A stretch of 64,000 nt of DNA from Guptibacillus hwajinpoensis (lineage in GTDB: Bacteria; Bacillota; Bacilli; Bacillales; Guptibacillaceae), in NCBI RefSeq assembly GCF_020524165.1, contig NZ_JAIVKU010000003.1, positions 638,135 to 702,134 of the forward strand. Reading direction: 5' to 3'. Of the stretch, positions 34,789-43,187 are shown in pieces. Made by a program: the position numbers and the translations under genes. Below the pieces are notes generated by a model, which did not search any database, had not been told where the DNA came from, and worked only from the letters and a program-made list of their open reading frames with translations. Numbering within the stretch: the stretch's first letter is position 1; the number at the start of each line of letters is the position of its first letter.

Positions 34789-35550
34789 ATGAAAAAACGC
34801 ATTTTATCATCAGTCTTTTTGTTAACGCTTATTTGTACACTTGCTGTACCAGATCTTGCTCAAGCTTATTCCTATGGAGATCCTACCGAAGAGAAAGTAG
34901 CTGAAGCATACAGCGAGATGTCTGCTAAATTAAATGAATCTCCTCCAAATTTCGAAGAAGCAAACAAAATATTCGCTTCTGTAAAAGACGAAATTCAATT
35001 ACATATGGGTGATGATGCGGTTCAAGCTGTTCAAAGTGAATTAGATAATGAGGACAAAGAAGCTGTGATAACAAACATGCAGCAAGTTCTCGTGCTGAAT
35101 ATTTCTAGACGACTTGAAAACGCTGAAAGTGATTTCGAAGAATACGATACAACGAGAAAACTGGTTGGAAAAGCAGATGCTACATATAAAACGCTCTCTC
35201 CAGTAGTCAAAGAAACAAACCCGGAACTTGATAAAACAATAAAAAATGAGTTTGAAGTTTTGCTTGATTCTCTCGGAAACCCAGGCCTATTTGGAGTTGG
35301 GGAGAAAGAATCAAATGAAGAACAGTTTGCTGAAAGTAAGAAAGTCATACTTGACGGACTTAAAGATCATTTTGATATGAAATCAGTAGAGAGTGGTCAC
35401 TTCGGTGAAAGTGCGACAGAAGAGGAAAGTACGAGTGAAAAAACAGATTGGACTGACTTAAGTCAGCTATCAAATTGGCTTCCTCTCATTATTCTTGTCG
35501 TCGTTATCGTAGGAGTGGTGGTTTACACAAAAAGAAACCGTCGTCGCTAA
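34789..35550 (+). CDS. Exported, C-terminally anchored protein of an iron-uptake pair
   Basis: 253-residue protein with a signal peptide (basic MKKR, hydrophobic 6-20, AQA cleavage site near residue 26), a charged helical extracellular domain (about 27-215), a Ser/Glu/Thr-rich linker and a C-terminal membrane helix (about 231-248) ending in basic KRNRRR. I do not recognise a named domain and see no cysteine motifs or heme ligands. Directly behind a Fur box and 29 bases before an FTR1 permease. It resembles the extracellular N-terminal half that I recall as fused to the permease in B. subtilis YwbL (EfeU). An iron-binding or presentation role is inferred from context. Confidence 0.7.
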   Translation: MKKRILSSVFLLTLICTLAVPDLAQAYSYGDPTEEKVAEAYSEMSAKLNESPPNFEEANKIFASVKDEIQLHMGDDAVQAVQSELDNEDKEAVITNMQQVLVLNISRRLENAESDFEEYDTTRKLVGKADATYKTLSPVVKETNPELDKTIKNEFEVLLDSLGNPGLFGVGEKESNEEQFAESKKVILDGLKDHFDMKSVESGHFGESATEEESTSEKTDWTDLSQLSNWLPLIILVVVIVGVVVYTKRNRRR

Positions 35551-35579
35551 GCATTTGTTTGTAGAAAGGGGAAAGTTTA

Positions 35580-36521
35580 ATGGAAATTCAGGCATTACTG
35601 ATCATGTTCAGAGAAGTACTTGAAGCACTTCTCATTATTGGAATCATAACAACCTATATGAAACGAATGGGACAGTGCCAGTATAACAAGTTTGTCTGGT
35701 TAGGGGCTGGTCTTGCAGTTGTAGCAAGCGTCGGCGTTGCCATGCTGTTTCAGGTTGTTTTCACAGGATTCGCTGCAATGGGAAGCGAGATCTATCTGAA
35801 AATTTCCATTATGCTTATCTCAGCTGTTCTATTAACGCAAATGGTATTTTGGATGGCTTCACATAGTCGAAACCTTAAAGGCAAAACCGAGGGGAAGATG
35901 ACGGAATATATTACGACAGGTAATGTTATTGGTATGGTGATTCATTCTTTCTTAGTTGTTCTTCGAGAAGGTGTGGAAACAGTTTTCTTCTTTGCGGCTA
36001 TTACAGGTGGCGATATTGGGAAAGGCTTTCAAGGATGGGGCGCAATTACCGGGATTTTAATTGCTTCCGCTGTTTCGTACTTCTTCTTTAAAGGTACGAT
36101 GCGTATTCCACTTAAATCCTTCTTTAAAATTACTGGCATTTTCATTGTTCTTATTGCCGGTGGGTTATTTGTACAGGGAATCTCCATGATGCAAGATATT
36201 AAATTAATCGGCAGCGTCATGCCTCACGTGTACGATTTAACGTGGTTTTTACCAGAGCATCCGATCGACTATGCCCATTATGTTCGAGATCATGGGGTAG
36301 CCCCATTGCTCTCAGGTGATATCGGTATTTTCTTTAAAGCATTGTTTGGGTATTCATCTATGCCTTCAATCGAAGAAATTATCGCATACGTCGGTTATTT
36401 CGCTGTGATCTACTTGCTCGTGAATCATCAGAAAGAGCCTGTAAAAGCAGAAGTAAAAGAACCTAATAATAAAGGCGTCTTTAAAGCAACGAACGAGATG
36501 AAAGAAACTGCAGTAAAATAA
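35580..36521 (+). CDS. efeU: FTR1/EfeU-family iron permease
   Basis: 313-residue polytopic membrane protein with seven or so hydrophobic segments and the two REXXE-type iron-transport motifs of the FTR1 family: REVLE (11-15) in the first helix and REGVE (~129-133) in a later helix. Predicted to import iron across the membrane. AGAAAGGGG before the ATG. Cotranscribed with the anchored exported gene under the Fur box. The usual partners EfeO and EfeB are not in this window, so the ferrous/ferric chemistry here is unclear. Confidence 0.87.
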   Translation: MEIQALLIMFREVLEALLIIGIITTYMKRMGQCQYNKFVWLGAGLAVVASVGVAMLFQVVFTGFAAMGSEIYLKISIMLISAVLLTQMVFWMASHSRNLKGKTEGKMTEYITTGNVIGMVIHSFLVVLREGVETVFFFAAITGGDIGKGFQGWGAITGILIASAVSYFFFKGTMRIPLKSFFKITGIFIVLIAGGLFVQGISMMQDIKLIGSVMPHVYDLTWFLPEHPIDYAHYVRDHGVAPLLSGDIGIFFKALFGYSSMPSIEEIIAYVGYFAVIYLLVNHQKEPVKAEVKEPNNKGVFKATNEMKETAVK

Positions 36522-36530
36522 GCTCATTAA

Positions 36531-36565
36531 GTACAAGGCGGATTGAATCGTCTTGTGCTTTTTTT
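36531..36565 (+). terminator. Terminator of the Fur-regulated pair
   Basis: 10-bp stem GTACAAGGCG / CGTCTTGTGC (36531-36540 and 36549-36558, two wobble pairs), 8-base loop, T run. Confidence 0.85.
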
Positions 36566-36635
36566 CTTCATTAGTAAGCAAATAGTACGTGTGCAATTTC
36601 GGCCCCTCTTTTGAAAATGAAAAGGATGATACAAA

Positions 36636-38135
36636 ATGAATCGATCTTCTAATAATCCTCAGGAACGTAATGGTTTGTCTATTTTGGCATGGATTGTGTC
36701 GCTCATTAGCTTAATTTTGATAGTTTGGTGTAGATTCATCTATGCAATCGAGTACCCGCGTTCCTGGGATCAGGTTGATTTTACTCTAGCCCTAAATCGT
36801 TTTGATTTATTTGCAATGCAACCGCATTTTCCTGGATATCCTTATTTCATTCTTGGAGGTATTTGGCTAAATGAGTGGATTTCAAACCCGGCTCAGGCTC
36901 TTGCAACATGGAATTCGCTTCTAATGTTACTTGCCATATACCCAATGTTTAAAATAAGTCGATCGTTTCTATCAAAGACATTCAGCATTGTAGCAGTTGC
37001 TCTTATGCAATCTATGGTGTTTATAAATGTGCTAACCGTTCAACCGATGAGTGAAGCTTCAGCGGTTGGTATACTCTGGTGGTATTTGTGGAGTTTACAA
37101 AAAGCTTTTACGAAACATTCAGCTGTTTGGGTCGTCATTTCTTCGTTTTTCTTTAGTTTATTACTGGGGATACGATTATCGTATTTGCCGTTTGGGATTG
37201 GTCTCGTGTTGCTCTTGATTCACCGAAAAAAGAATTACACAGCAAAAGAGTATCTCTCTTTTCTGATCCAGCAAGTGCTACTGGCTGCAGCTTTTCAGTT
37301 AATATGGGTCGGGGGTCTTGCTGCTTCGGAAGGAGGGGTCGCTGCTTTTCTTCAGCTCGCTTTTGGCTTCTCTGAAGGTCACTTTGAAGAATGGGGAGGA
37401 ACTGCTGTTTCCGCATCGACTTCCTTTTTAGACCGTCTATCTCATTTTTTTCTAAATAATATTGTGTGGACAGGGCTTGGGGGCCAACACCTCTTCGTAT
37501 TGCTATCGCTTTTGATGCTCGCTGTCTACCTCATAACAAAACGAATGAAAAGACGAATGTGGAGTAAAGAGGTTTCATGGTTTGGATGGGCATTTGCTAG
37601 CATGGTTTTTAGTTATTTTCTATGGGCTTTATTTGCACAGAATATCGATAAGCCCCGCCACATTCTTCCGCTTCCAGGAATGTTTTTGCTTGGGTTTCTA
37701 TGGTTTGGATTAAATAAACAAAGGGATGTGTCGAACAGAATAGTTTGGTTGTTAATTGTCGTAATCAGTGTGCAATCAACGTATTCTTATACAACGATCA
37801 GTAAAGCGAACAATCCAGCAGCTGTTTATCAGTTAATCGACTACCTTGAAGAAAAGAATGAACCGCTTATTGTGTATACTTGGGAAGAAACAAGGGTAAT
37901 GTCTTATAACCGCGTACCGTTTGAACATGAACAAGTCTTCACTTACTCAACATTTCTCGCAGATATTAACTATTATGATGATCATCGCGTGTTTTTAACC
38001 GAGCAAGTAGTTGAAGGGTTTGAAAGTCAGGGAGTAGCCATTCGAGATCAAATACAACAAATCCAAACCTTTCACTCCTCTCCACTATTTGATCCTGTTT
38101 ATCATGATATTGTGCTATACGAGTTTCTAAAGTAA
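36636..38135 (+). CDS. Polytopic GT-C-like membrane protein
   Basis: 499-residue integral membrane protein with about ten hydrophobic segments and a short soluble C-terminal part (about 405-499). After the first helix it has the segment PRSWDQVDFTLALNRFDLF (41-59) with acidic residues Asp45 and Asp48 at the place of the catalytic Asp of GT-C/PMT-type lipid-sugar-dependent glycosyltransferases, followed by MQPHFPGYPYFI. Some databases label similar proteins as nucleoporin-interacting, which is not informative. Likely transfers a sugar from a polyprenyl-phosphate donor on the outer face, which would suit the DPM1-like gene 1.9 kb upstream. Own gene between two terminator-bounded units. Confidence 0.65.
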   Translation: MNRSSNNPQERNGLSILAWIVSLISLILIVWCRFIYAIEYPRSWDQVDFTLALNRFDLFAMQPHFPGYPYFILGGIWLNEWISNPAQALATWNSLLMLLAIYPMFKISRSFLSKTFSIVAVALMQSMVFINVLTVQPMSEASAVGILWWYLWSLQKAFTKHSAVWVVISSFFFSLLLGIRLSYLPFGIGLVLLLIHRKKNYTAKEYLSFLIQQVLLAAAFQLIWVGGLAASEGGVAAFLQLAFGFSEGHFEEWGGTAVSASTSFLDRLSHFFLNNIVWTGLGGQHLFVLLSLLMLAVYLITKRMKRRMWSKEVSWFGWAFASMVFSYFLWALFAQNIDKPRHILPLPGMFLLGFLWFGLNKQRDVSNRIVWLLIVVISVQSTYSYTTISKANNPAAVYQLIDYLEEKNEPLIVYTWEETRVMSYNRVPFEHEQVFTYSTFLADINYYDDHRVFLTEQVVEGFESQGVAIRDQIQQIQTFHSSPLFDPVYHDIVLYEFLK

Positions 38136-38211
38136 TCAGAAAAGAGTGGTTGTGTTACAATAAAAGGGGAACATAGATACGCCTTGAAAGGGAGTAAAGA
38201 GGTGAGTCAAC

Positions 38212-39993
38212 ATGGAACAACATCTAAAAAATAAGCTAGCGATCCTTCCTGATCAACCTGGTTGTTACTTAATGAAAGATCGCCAGGGAACAATTATATA
38301 TGTCGGGAAAGCGAAAGTGTTAAAAAATAGAGTGCGTTCGTATTTTAGTGGATCGCATGATGGAAAAACCCAGCGCCTAGTAAGCGAGATTCGGGATTTT
38401 GAATATATTGTCACATCAACAGACCTTGAAGCACTTATTCTAGAGCTAAACTTAATAAAAAAGCATGACCCGAAATATAATGTCATGCTTAAAGATGACA
38501 AAAGCTATCCTTATATTAAAATAACCGCTGAAGAACAACCCCGATTAATCACGACACGCAAAATTAAAAAAGACAAAGGAAAGTATTTTGGTCCATATCC
38601 TAACGCTTATGCGGCTAGTGCTACGAAGAAATTATTAGACCGCCTCTATCCGTTACGAAAATGTCGAAAGATGCCTGATCGAGTTTGTCTTTACTATCAT
38701 ATTGGACAATGTCTTGCCCCTTGCGTAAATGACATAACGAAGGAACAAAATAAAGAGATGATTGATGGAATAACCCGATTTTTAAATGGTGGCCATCAAG
38801 AAGTAAAAGAAGACATCGAACGAAAAATGATGCTAGCATCTGAAAATATGGATTTTGAGCGAGCAAAAGAATTCCGGGATTTGATGTTTCATATCGATAA
38901 AGTAATGGAAGTTCAGAAAATCCAATCCAATGATGGCATTGATCGAGATATATTCGGCTACAGTTTTGATAAAGGCTGGATGTGTGTTCAGGTTTTCTTC
39001 GTAAGACAGGGGAAGTTAATCGAAAGAGATGTTTCACTATTTCCTTTCTATAACGATGCTGAAGAAGATTTCTTAACCTATATTGGTCAATTTTACCTTC
39101 AGCAAAATCACCCTAAACCGAAAGAGGTTTTGCTTCCTCAACAGGTGAATGCGCAAATGGTAGAAGAACTTCTTCAAATCCCTGTGCTTCAGCCGAAGCG
39201 TGGTAAGAAGAAAGAACTCGTTGAGTTGACGATGAAAAATGCGAGCATCGCCCTTAATGAAAAATTCTCATTAATTGAACGTGACGAGAAAAGAACCATT
39301 GATGCCGTAGAAAACTTAGGTGATCAGCTAGGCATTGACGCACCACTTCGAATTGAAGCTTTCGATAACTCGAATATTCAGGGAACAAATCCTGTCTCGG
39401 CAATGGTTGTTTTTCTTGACGGTAAACCAAAGAAAAATGAATATCGAAAATATAAAATAAAAACGGTCGATGGGCCAAATGATGTTGGCTCAATGAAAGA
39501 AGTGGTTAGGAGAAGATATTCGAGAATGTTAAAGGAAAGCGGTCCACTTCCCGACTTAATTATTATTGATGGTGGAATTGCTCAAATTCAGGCAGCGAAG
39601 GACGTTCTTGAAAATGAACTTGGTCTCGATATCCCTGTTTGTTCTCTTACGAAAGATGAGAAACATAAAACGTCTCACCTTCTTATTGGTGATCCTCCAC
39701 AAGGCGTATTCTTACCAAGAAATAGCCAGGAATTTTATCTTTTACAGCGGATTCAGGATGAAGTTCACCGATTCGCGATTACGTTTCATCGACAACTTAG
39801 GGGAAAATCAATGCTTAAATCTAGCCTAGACGATATCCCGGGAATCGGTGAGAAAAGAAAAAAGAAGCTACTAAATCATTTTGGATCCATTAAAAAGATG
39901 AAAGAAGCGAGTGCGGAGGACCTTTACAACGCGGGGTTACCAATGAATGTCGCGCAGGAAGTCGTAGCCCGATTTGAAAATCAATCAAATTAA
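38212..39993 (+). CDS. uvrC: UvrABC excinuclease subunit C
   Basis: 593-residue nuclease of nucleotide excision repair that makes both incisions around a lesion. N-terminal GIY-YIG domain ([20 protein letters not shown], ~15-35), the four-Cys region ([21 protein letters not shown]), UVR/UvrB-binding motif (~200-235), RNase H-like C-terminal nuclease with [20 protein letters not shown], and tandem helix-hairpin-helix at the end ([20 protein letters not shown]). ATG 38212 follows AAAGAGGTGAG. In B. subtilis it follows trxA; here the accessory genes lie between. Confidence 0.97.
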   Translation: MEQHLKNKLAILPDQPGCYLMKDRQGTIIYVGKAKVLKNRVRSYFSGSHDGKTQRLVSEIRDFEYIVTSTDLEALILELNLIKKHDPKYNVMLKDDKSYPYIKITAEEQPRLITTRKIKKDKGKYFGPYPNAYAASATKKLLDRLYPLRKCRKMPDRVCLYYHIGQCLAPCVNDITKEQNKEMIDGITRFLNGGHQEVKEDIERKMMLASENMDFERAKEFRDLMFHIDKVMEVQKIQSNDGIDRDIFGYSFDKGWMCVQVFFVRQGKLIERDVSLFPFYNDAEEDFLTYIGQFYLQQNHPKPKEVLLPQQVNAQMVEELLQIPVLQPKRGKKKELVELTMKNASIALNEKFSLIERDEKRTIDAVENLGDQLGIDAPLRIEAFDNSNIQGTNPVSAMVVFLDGKPKKNEYRKYKIKTVDGPNDVGSMKEVVRRRYSRMLKESGPLPDLIIIDGGIAQIQAAKDVLENELGLDIPVCSLTKDEKHKTSHLLIGDPPQGVFLPRNSQEFYLLQRIQDEVHRFAITFHRQLRGKSMLKSSLDDIPGIGEKRKKKLLNHFGSIKKMKEASAEDLYNAGLPMNVAQEVVARFENQSN

Positions 39994-40007
39994 TTTGTAA
40001 GAACATC

Positions 40008-40036
40008 TTGCGGCATTTACTTAAGTTCGTTATAAT
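40008..40036 (+). promoter_or_regulatory. Sigma-A promoter of lysC leader
   Basis: TTGCGG (40008-40013), 17 bases, perfect TATAAT (40031-40036); start near 40043, ~30 bases before the lysine aptamer. Confidence 0.8.
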
Positions 40037-40073
40037 GAGTGAAATTTAATAGTTCCACACTTCGAAAGTTGAA

Positions 40074-40325
40074 GTGATGGTAGAGGCGCAAAAACCATTA
40101 GTAAACTTGCGGGAGAGTGTTAAGACTCGTCGATCGTAGTTGAAAGGGGAATTTGCCGAAGTGGAAAGACGCTTATCCGTCTGAAACTGGATCTGTATTG
40201 AATAGGTGCAGAGCTGTCATCCAGTACCTCCCCGGGAATTGGATGGAGAACTATCTCACAAAGGGACGTTTTCTTGGATTTGTTATGAAAACAACAGTGA
40301 GGTCTTTCTCATTGTTGTTTTTTTA
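40074..40325 (+). promoter_or_regulatory. Lysine riboswitch (L box) with terminator
   Basis: The aptamer spans about 40074-40260. It shows TAGAGGCGC with AGTA, GAAAGGGGAATTTGCCGAAG, a CTGGATCTGTATTG region and a distal TGGAGAACTATCTCAC strand that closes P1 with GTGATGGTAG. A terminator follows: AAAACAACAGTGAG / CTCATTGTTGTTTT (40287-40321) plus a T run. Lysine binding is expected to favour termination and lower aspartokinase. Between the terminator and lysC there are two more hairpins: a perfect 10-bp inverted repeat (40325-40334 with 40349-40358) and GCATCGC/GCGATGT near 40364-40391. Confidence 0.93.
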
Positions 40326-40486
40326 TACTTTAATATTGGTATTACGTGATTAAAGTATAGGAAGCATCGCTTTATTGTTAACGTGCGATGTTTTATCCAT
40401 TTCGACTCTTAAATTCGTGAGTATGAGTAAGGTGCGATTAAAACGCATAAGGATAACCAAGCTGTATGAAAGAAAGGATGGAGAGA

Positions 40487-41722
40487 GTGGGACTACGTGT
40501 ATTGAAATTCGGAGGTACGTCTGTTGGAGATGTAGAAAAAATCAAAAATGTTTCCAAAAGACTAATAGAAGCAGTCAATAATGGAGACGAGGTTGTGGCA
40601 GTTGTATCCGCAATGGGGAAAACAACGGACGAACTTGTGGGGTTATCCAAAGGAATTACTGCTAAACCATCTGCAAGAGAGCTTGATATGCTTCTTACGA
40701 CTGGAGAACAGGTGACGACTGCCCTTTTATCAATGGCTTTAAATGAAGAGGGATACGACGCTATTTCATTAACAGGGTGGCAAGCAGGAATTAAGACAGA
40801 GACGCTTCATGGTAATGCAAGGATTCTTGATATAGATGCATCGCGGATGAACCAACACCTTGCTGAAGGGAAAATTGTGATTGTTGCAGGATTTCAGGGG
40901 CTGACTGATACCTTTGATATTGCAACACTAGGACGCGGTGGCTCCGATACAACAGCTGTCGCAATTGCAGCCGCACTTAAAGCGGATCGCTGTGAAATTT
41001 ATACAGATGTAGATGGCGTATATACGACCGATCCTCGCTATGTGAAAGGTGCAAGAAAGCTTTCGACGATTTCATATGATGAAATGCTTGAACTAGCCAA
41101 TCTTGGTGCTGGTGTCTTGCATCCGAGAGCAGTTGAGTTTGCAAAAAACTACAATATCCTGCTTGAAGTACGCTCAAGCTTTACAAACGAACCAGGAACG
41201 CTTATTGAGGAGGTCGTATCAATGGAACAAAATTTAGTAGTTAGAGGTCTTGCTTTTGAAAGTAATGTCACAAAAATAACGATTTCAGGCTTACCAAATG
41301 AAATCACTACTCTCCCGTCTCTATTCTCATCACTTGCCGCGAACGGCATTAATGTCGATGTCATTATTCAAAGTACTGGGGAAAAGAATACAACGAGTAT
41401 TTCATTTTCAATTGAAACAGCGTCACTTGAGTTAACGCTAGATGTACTTCGTCGTATTAAGGTAAAGCTTCCATATGAACATATCTATCATGAATCAGAG
41501 TTAGCTAAAGTTTCCATCGTGGGATCTGGTATGATTTCTAATCCAGGTGTCGCTGCCCAGATGTTTGAAGTTCTCGCTGAGCATGGAATTGAAATGAAGA
41601 TGGTTAGTACATCGGAAATTAAAGTGTCTACCATCGTACCGGAAGAAAAAATGATTTATGCGATTGAGTCGCTACATGACAAATTTCAACTGGATGAAAG
41701 AACACCAGTTAATCAAATGTAA
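40487..41722 (+). CDS. lysC: Aspartokinase (lysine-sensitive type II)
   Basis: 411-residue aspartate kinase, first step toward lysine, threonine, methionine and diaminopimelate. GTG 40487 is chosen: AAAGGA lies 8 bases upstream and the product starts MGLRVLKFGGTSVG, aligning with the MGLIVQKFGG start of B. subtilis LysC; ATGs at 40466 and 40478 lack a usable site. Kinase domain (about 1-245, KFGGTSV and GRGGSDTTAVAIA motifs) and two ACT domains (about 255-411) for feedback control. Type II genes often have an internal start for a beta subunit; candidate ATG 41222 follows GGAGG, giving a ~166-residue beta chain. Confidence 0.93.
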   Translation: MGLRVLKFGGTSVGDVEKIKNVSKRLIEAVNNGDEVVAVVSAMGKTTDELVGLSKGITAKPSARELDMLLTTGEQVTTALLSMALNEEGYDAISLTGWQAGIKTETLHGNARILDIDASRMNQHLAEGKIVIVAGFQGLTDTFDIATLGRGGSDTTAVAIAAALKADRCEIYTDVDGVYTTDPRYVKGARKLSTISYDEMLELANLGAGVLHPRAVEFAKNYNILLEVRSSFTNEPGTLIEEVVSMEQNLVVRGLAFESNVTKITISGLPNEITTLPSLFSSLAANGINVDVIIQSTGEKNTTSISFSIETASLELTLDVLRRIKVKLPYEHIYHESELAKVSIVGSGMISNPGVAAQMFEVLAEHGIEMKMVSTSEIKVSTIVPEEKMIYAIESLHDKFQLDERTPVNQM

Positions 41723-41725
41723 TTG

Positions 41726-41753
41726 AAAAGGAGACCACTGCGTGGTCTCCTTT
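41726..41753. terminator. Bidirectional terminator lysC / yslB
   Basis: Perfect 12-bp stem (41727-41738 with 41742-41753) and 3-base loop between convergent genes. Confidence 0.9.
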
Positions 41754-42197
41754 CTACTTAATTTGATCTTTGGGGTCCCATTTCACGGTAAATTGAATGT
41801 CATTCTTCTTATCGGTTTCATATGCTTCAGCAATGCACTGAAGCATATTTTGATATTGTTCAGCAAGAAAGCCTGCTTCTAGCTGATAACAGCCAATACG
41901 GCTTGTTTTCTTACGTTCTGTGATCAGGTTTGAATGAAGGTCAAATGTGACTTCATTCTTTTTTTCTTGTACAATCGACAATTTGCCCCAACCAGCACGT
42001 TGAAAAAATTCTTCGATCTCTTCTCGACTGGAGAGTGGAAACTGTCTGGCCATTTCCTTGCCAGTCCAATATAAAACAGCAGGTTGCTCACTCCCGAGAA
42101 GTTCTGGAATAAGAATTTCTCTGTAGAATTCATACCCAAAAGCAGTTGTTTCTAGTTCATGACTATAATCAATCGAGTTAGTACGCTTCTTAAACAT
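41754..42197 (-). CDS. yslB: YslB, DUF2507 protein
   Basis: 147-residue cytosolic protein with GYEFYREILIPELLG, VLYWTGKEMARQFPL and GCYQLEAGFLAEQYQ segments typical of the DUF2507 (V4R-like) fold. Function unknown; related domains bind hydrophobic ligands or metals. GGGAGGAATTT precedes the ATG at 42197. Its place between lysC and sdhC is the same as in B. subtilis. Confidence 0.87.
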   Translation of the reverse strand: MFKKRTNSIDYSHELETTAFGYEFYREILIPELLGSEQPAVLYWTGKEMARQFPLSSREEIEEFFQRAGWGKLSIVQEKKNEVTFDLHSNLITERKKTSRIGCYQLEAGFLAEQYQNMLQCIAEAYETDKKNDIQFTVKWDPKDQIK

Positions 42198-42354
42198 AAA
42201 TTCCTCCCAGCTTTTCTACTAAATAATTATAACGTTTAAACGTAAAATCCTCCATAGCACAATTGATAGAATTTACAACAAAGGAAGCGTATTCAATCAT
42301 TAGAAATGCAAGTCTTGCAAACCAATTTTGAAAAGTCTAAATGTACGCGTTTTC

Positions 42355-42383
42355 TTGACGGTCCTAAATGATGGGAGTACAAT
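42355..42383 (+). promoter_or_regulatory. Sigma-A promoter of sdhCAB
   Basis: TTGACG (42355-42360), 17 bases, TACAAT (42378-42383). The yslB-sdhC gap (42198-42503) otherwise holds a ~110-base untranslated leader of sdhC in which I see no strong hairpin. Confidence 0.8.
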
Positions 42384-42503
42384 GGGTATGTCACAATATA
42401 ATCGACAGAAAGCGATGATTTCTGTGCATGCAAAGACTTCTTTAGTAGAAAAAATGCACTGGCAGATGGTAGCTTAACAACTTAAAAGGGGGACACACAA
42501 AAC

Positions 42504-43112
42504 ATGGCCGCAAGTCGAGACTTTGTAAGCCGAAAATTGCATTCGCTTCTAGGAGTAATTCCACTCGGACTCTATGTTACTCAGCATTTAACAGTTAACT
42601 ATTTTGCAACAAGAGGGCCCGAAGCATTTAATGATGCAGCGCACTTTATGGAGAGCCTTCCTTACAGGTACCTGCTTGAAATTTTCGTCATTTTCTTACC
42701 GCTCTTATTTCATGCGATTTATGGTGTTTATATCGCATTTCAATCCAAAAATAACGTAAGCCGTTATGGCTATCTACGTAACTGGATGTTTTACTTGCAG
42801 CGGATCTCAGGCGTGATCGTATTAATCTTTGTTACGTGGCACGTCTGGCAAACGAGGTTACAGGCCGCTATGGGAGCAGAAGTGAACTTCCAAATGATGG
42901 CTGACATCTTATCAAATCCAGCAATGATGATCTTTTACATTGTCGGTGTATTGGGTACTGTCTTCCACTTCGCCAATGGACTATGGTCATTCTTCGTAAG
43001 CTGGGGCTTCACTGTGACACCAAAATCACAGCGTGCGATGACATATGTCACAATGATTATTTTCGTTGCACTTTCAGTTGTAGGAATGCGCGCATTATTT
43101 GCATTTGTTTAA
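42504..43112 (+). CDS. sdhC: Succinate dehydrogenase cytochrome b558 subunit
   Basis: 202-residue di-heme membrane anchor of menaquinone-reducing succinate dehydrogenase (B-type, like B. subtilis). Five hydrophobic segments with conserved His residues in HSLLGVIPLGLYVTQH, LPLLFHAIYGVY, FVTWHVWQTR and TVFHFANGLWSF, which are heme-ligand positions. AAAAGGGGG precedes the ATG by ~14 bases. First gene of sdhCAB, transcribed from the promoter at 42355. Confidence 0.95.
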   Translation: MAASRDFVSRKLHSLLGVIPLGLYVTQHLTVNYFATRGPEAFNDAAHFMESLPYRYLLEIFVIFLPLLFHAIYGVYIAFQSKNNVSRYGYLRNWMFYLQRISGVIVLIFVTWHVWQTRLQAAMGAEVNFQMMADILSNPAMMIFYIVGVLGTVFHFANGLWSFFVSWGFTVTPKSQRAMTYVTMIIFVALSVVGMRALFAFV

Positions 43113-43187
43113 GAAAGTGAACTGTCTTCACCACGTCTGATACATAATCTTTCAGACAGAGCCAGCATTTAAGGGGGAACCGTTCTT

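Noticed and set aside
40153..40353. 66-codon open frame upstream of lysC
   Set aside because: Lies within the lysine riboswitch and its terminator.
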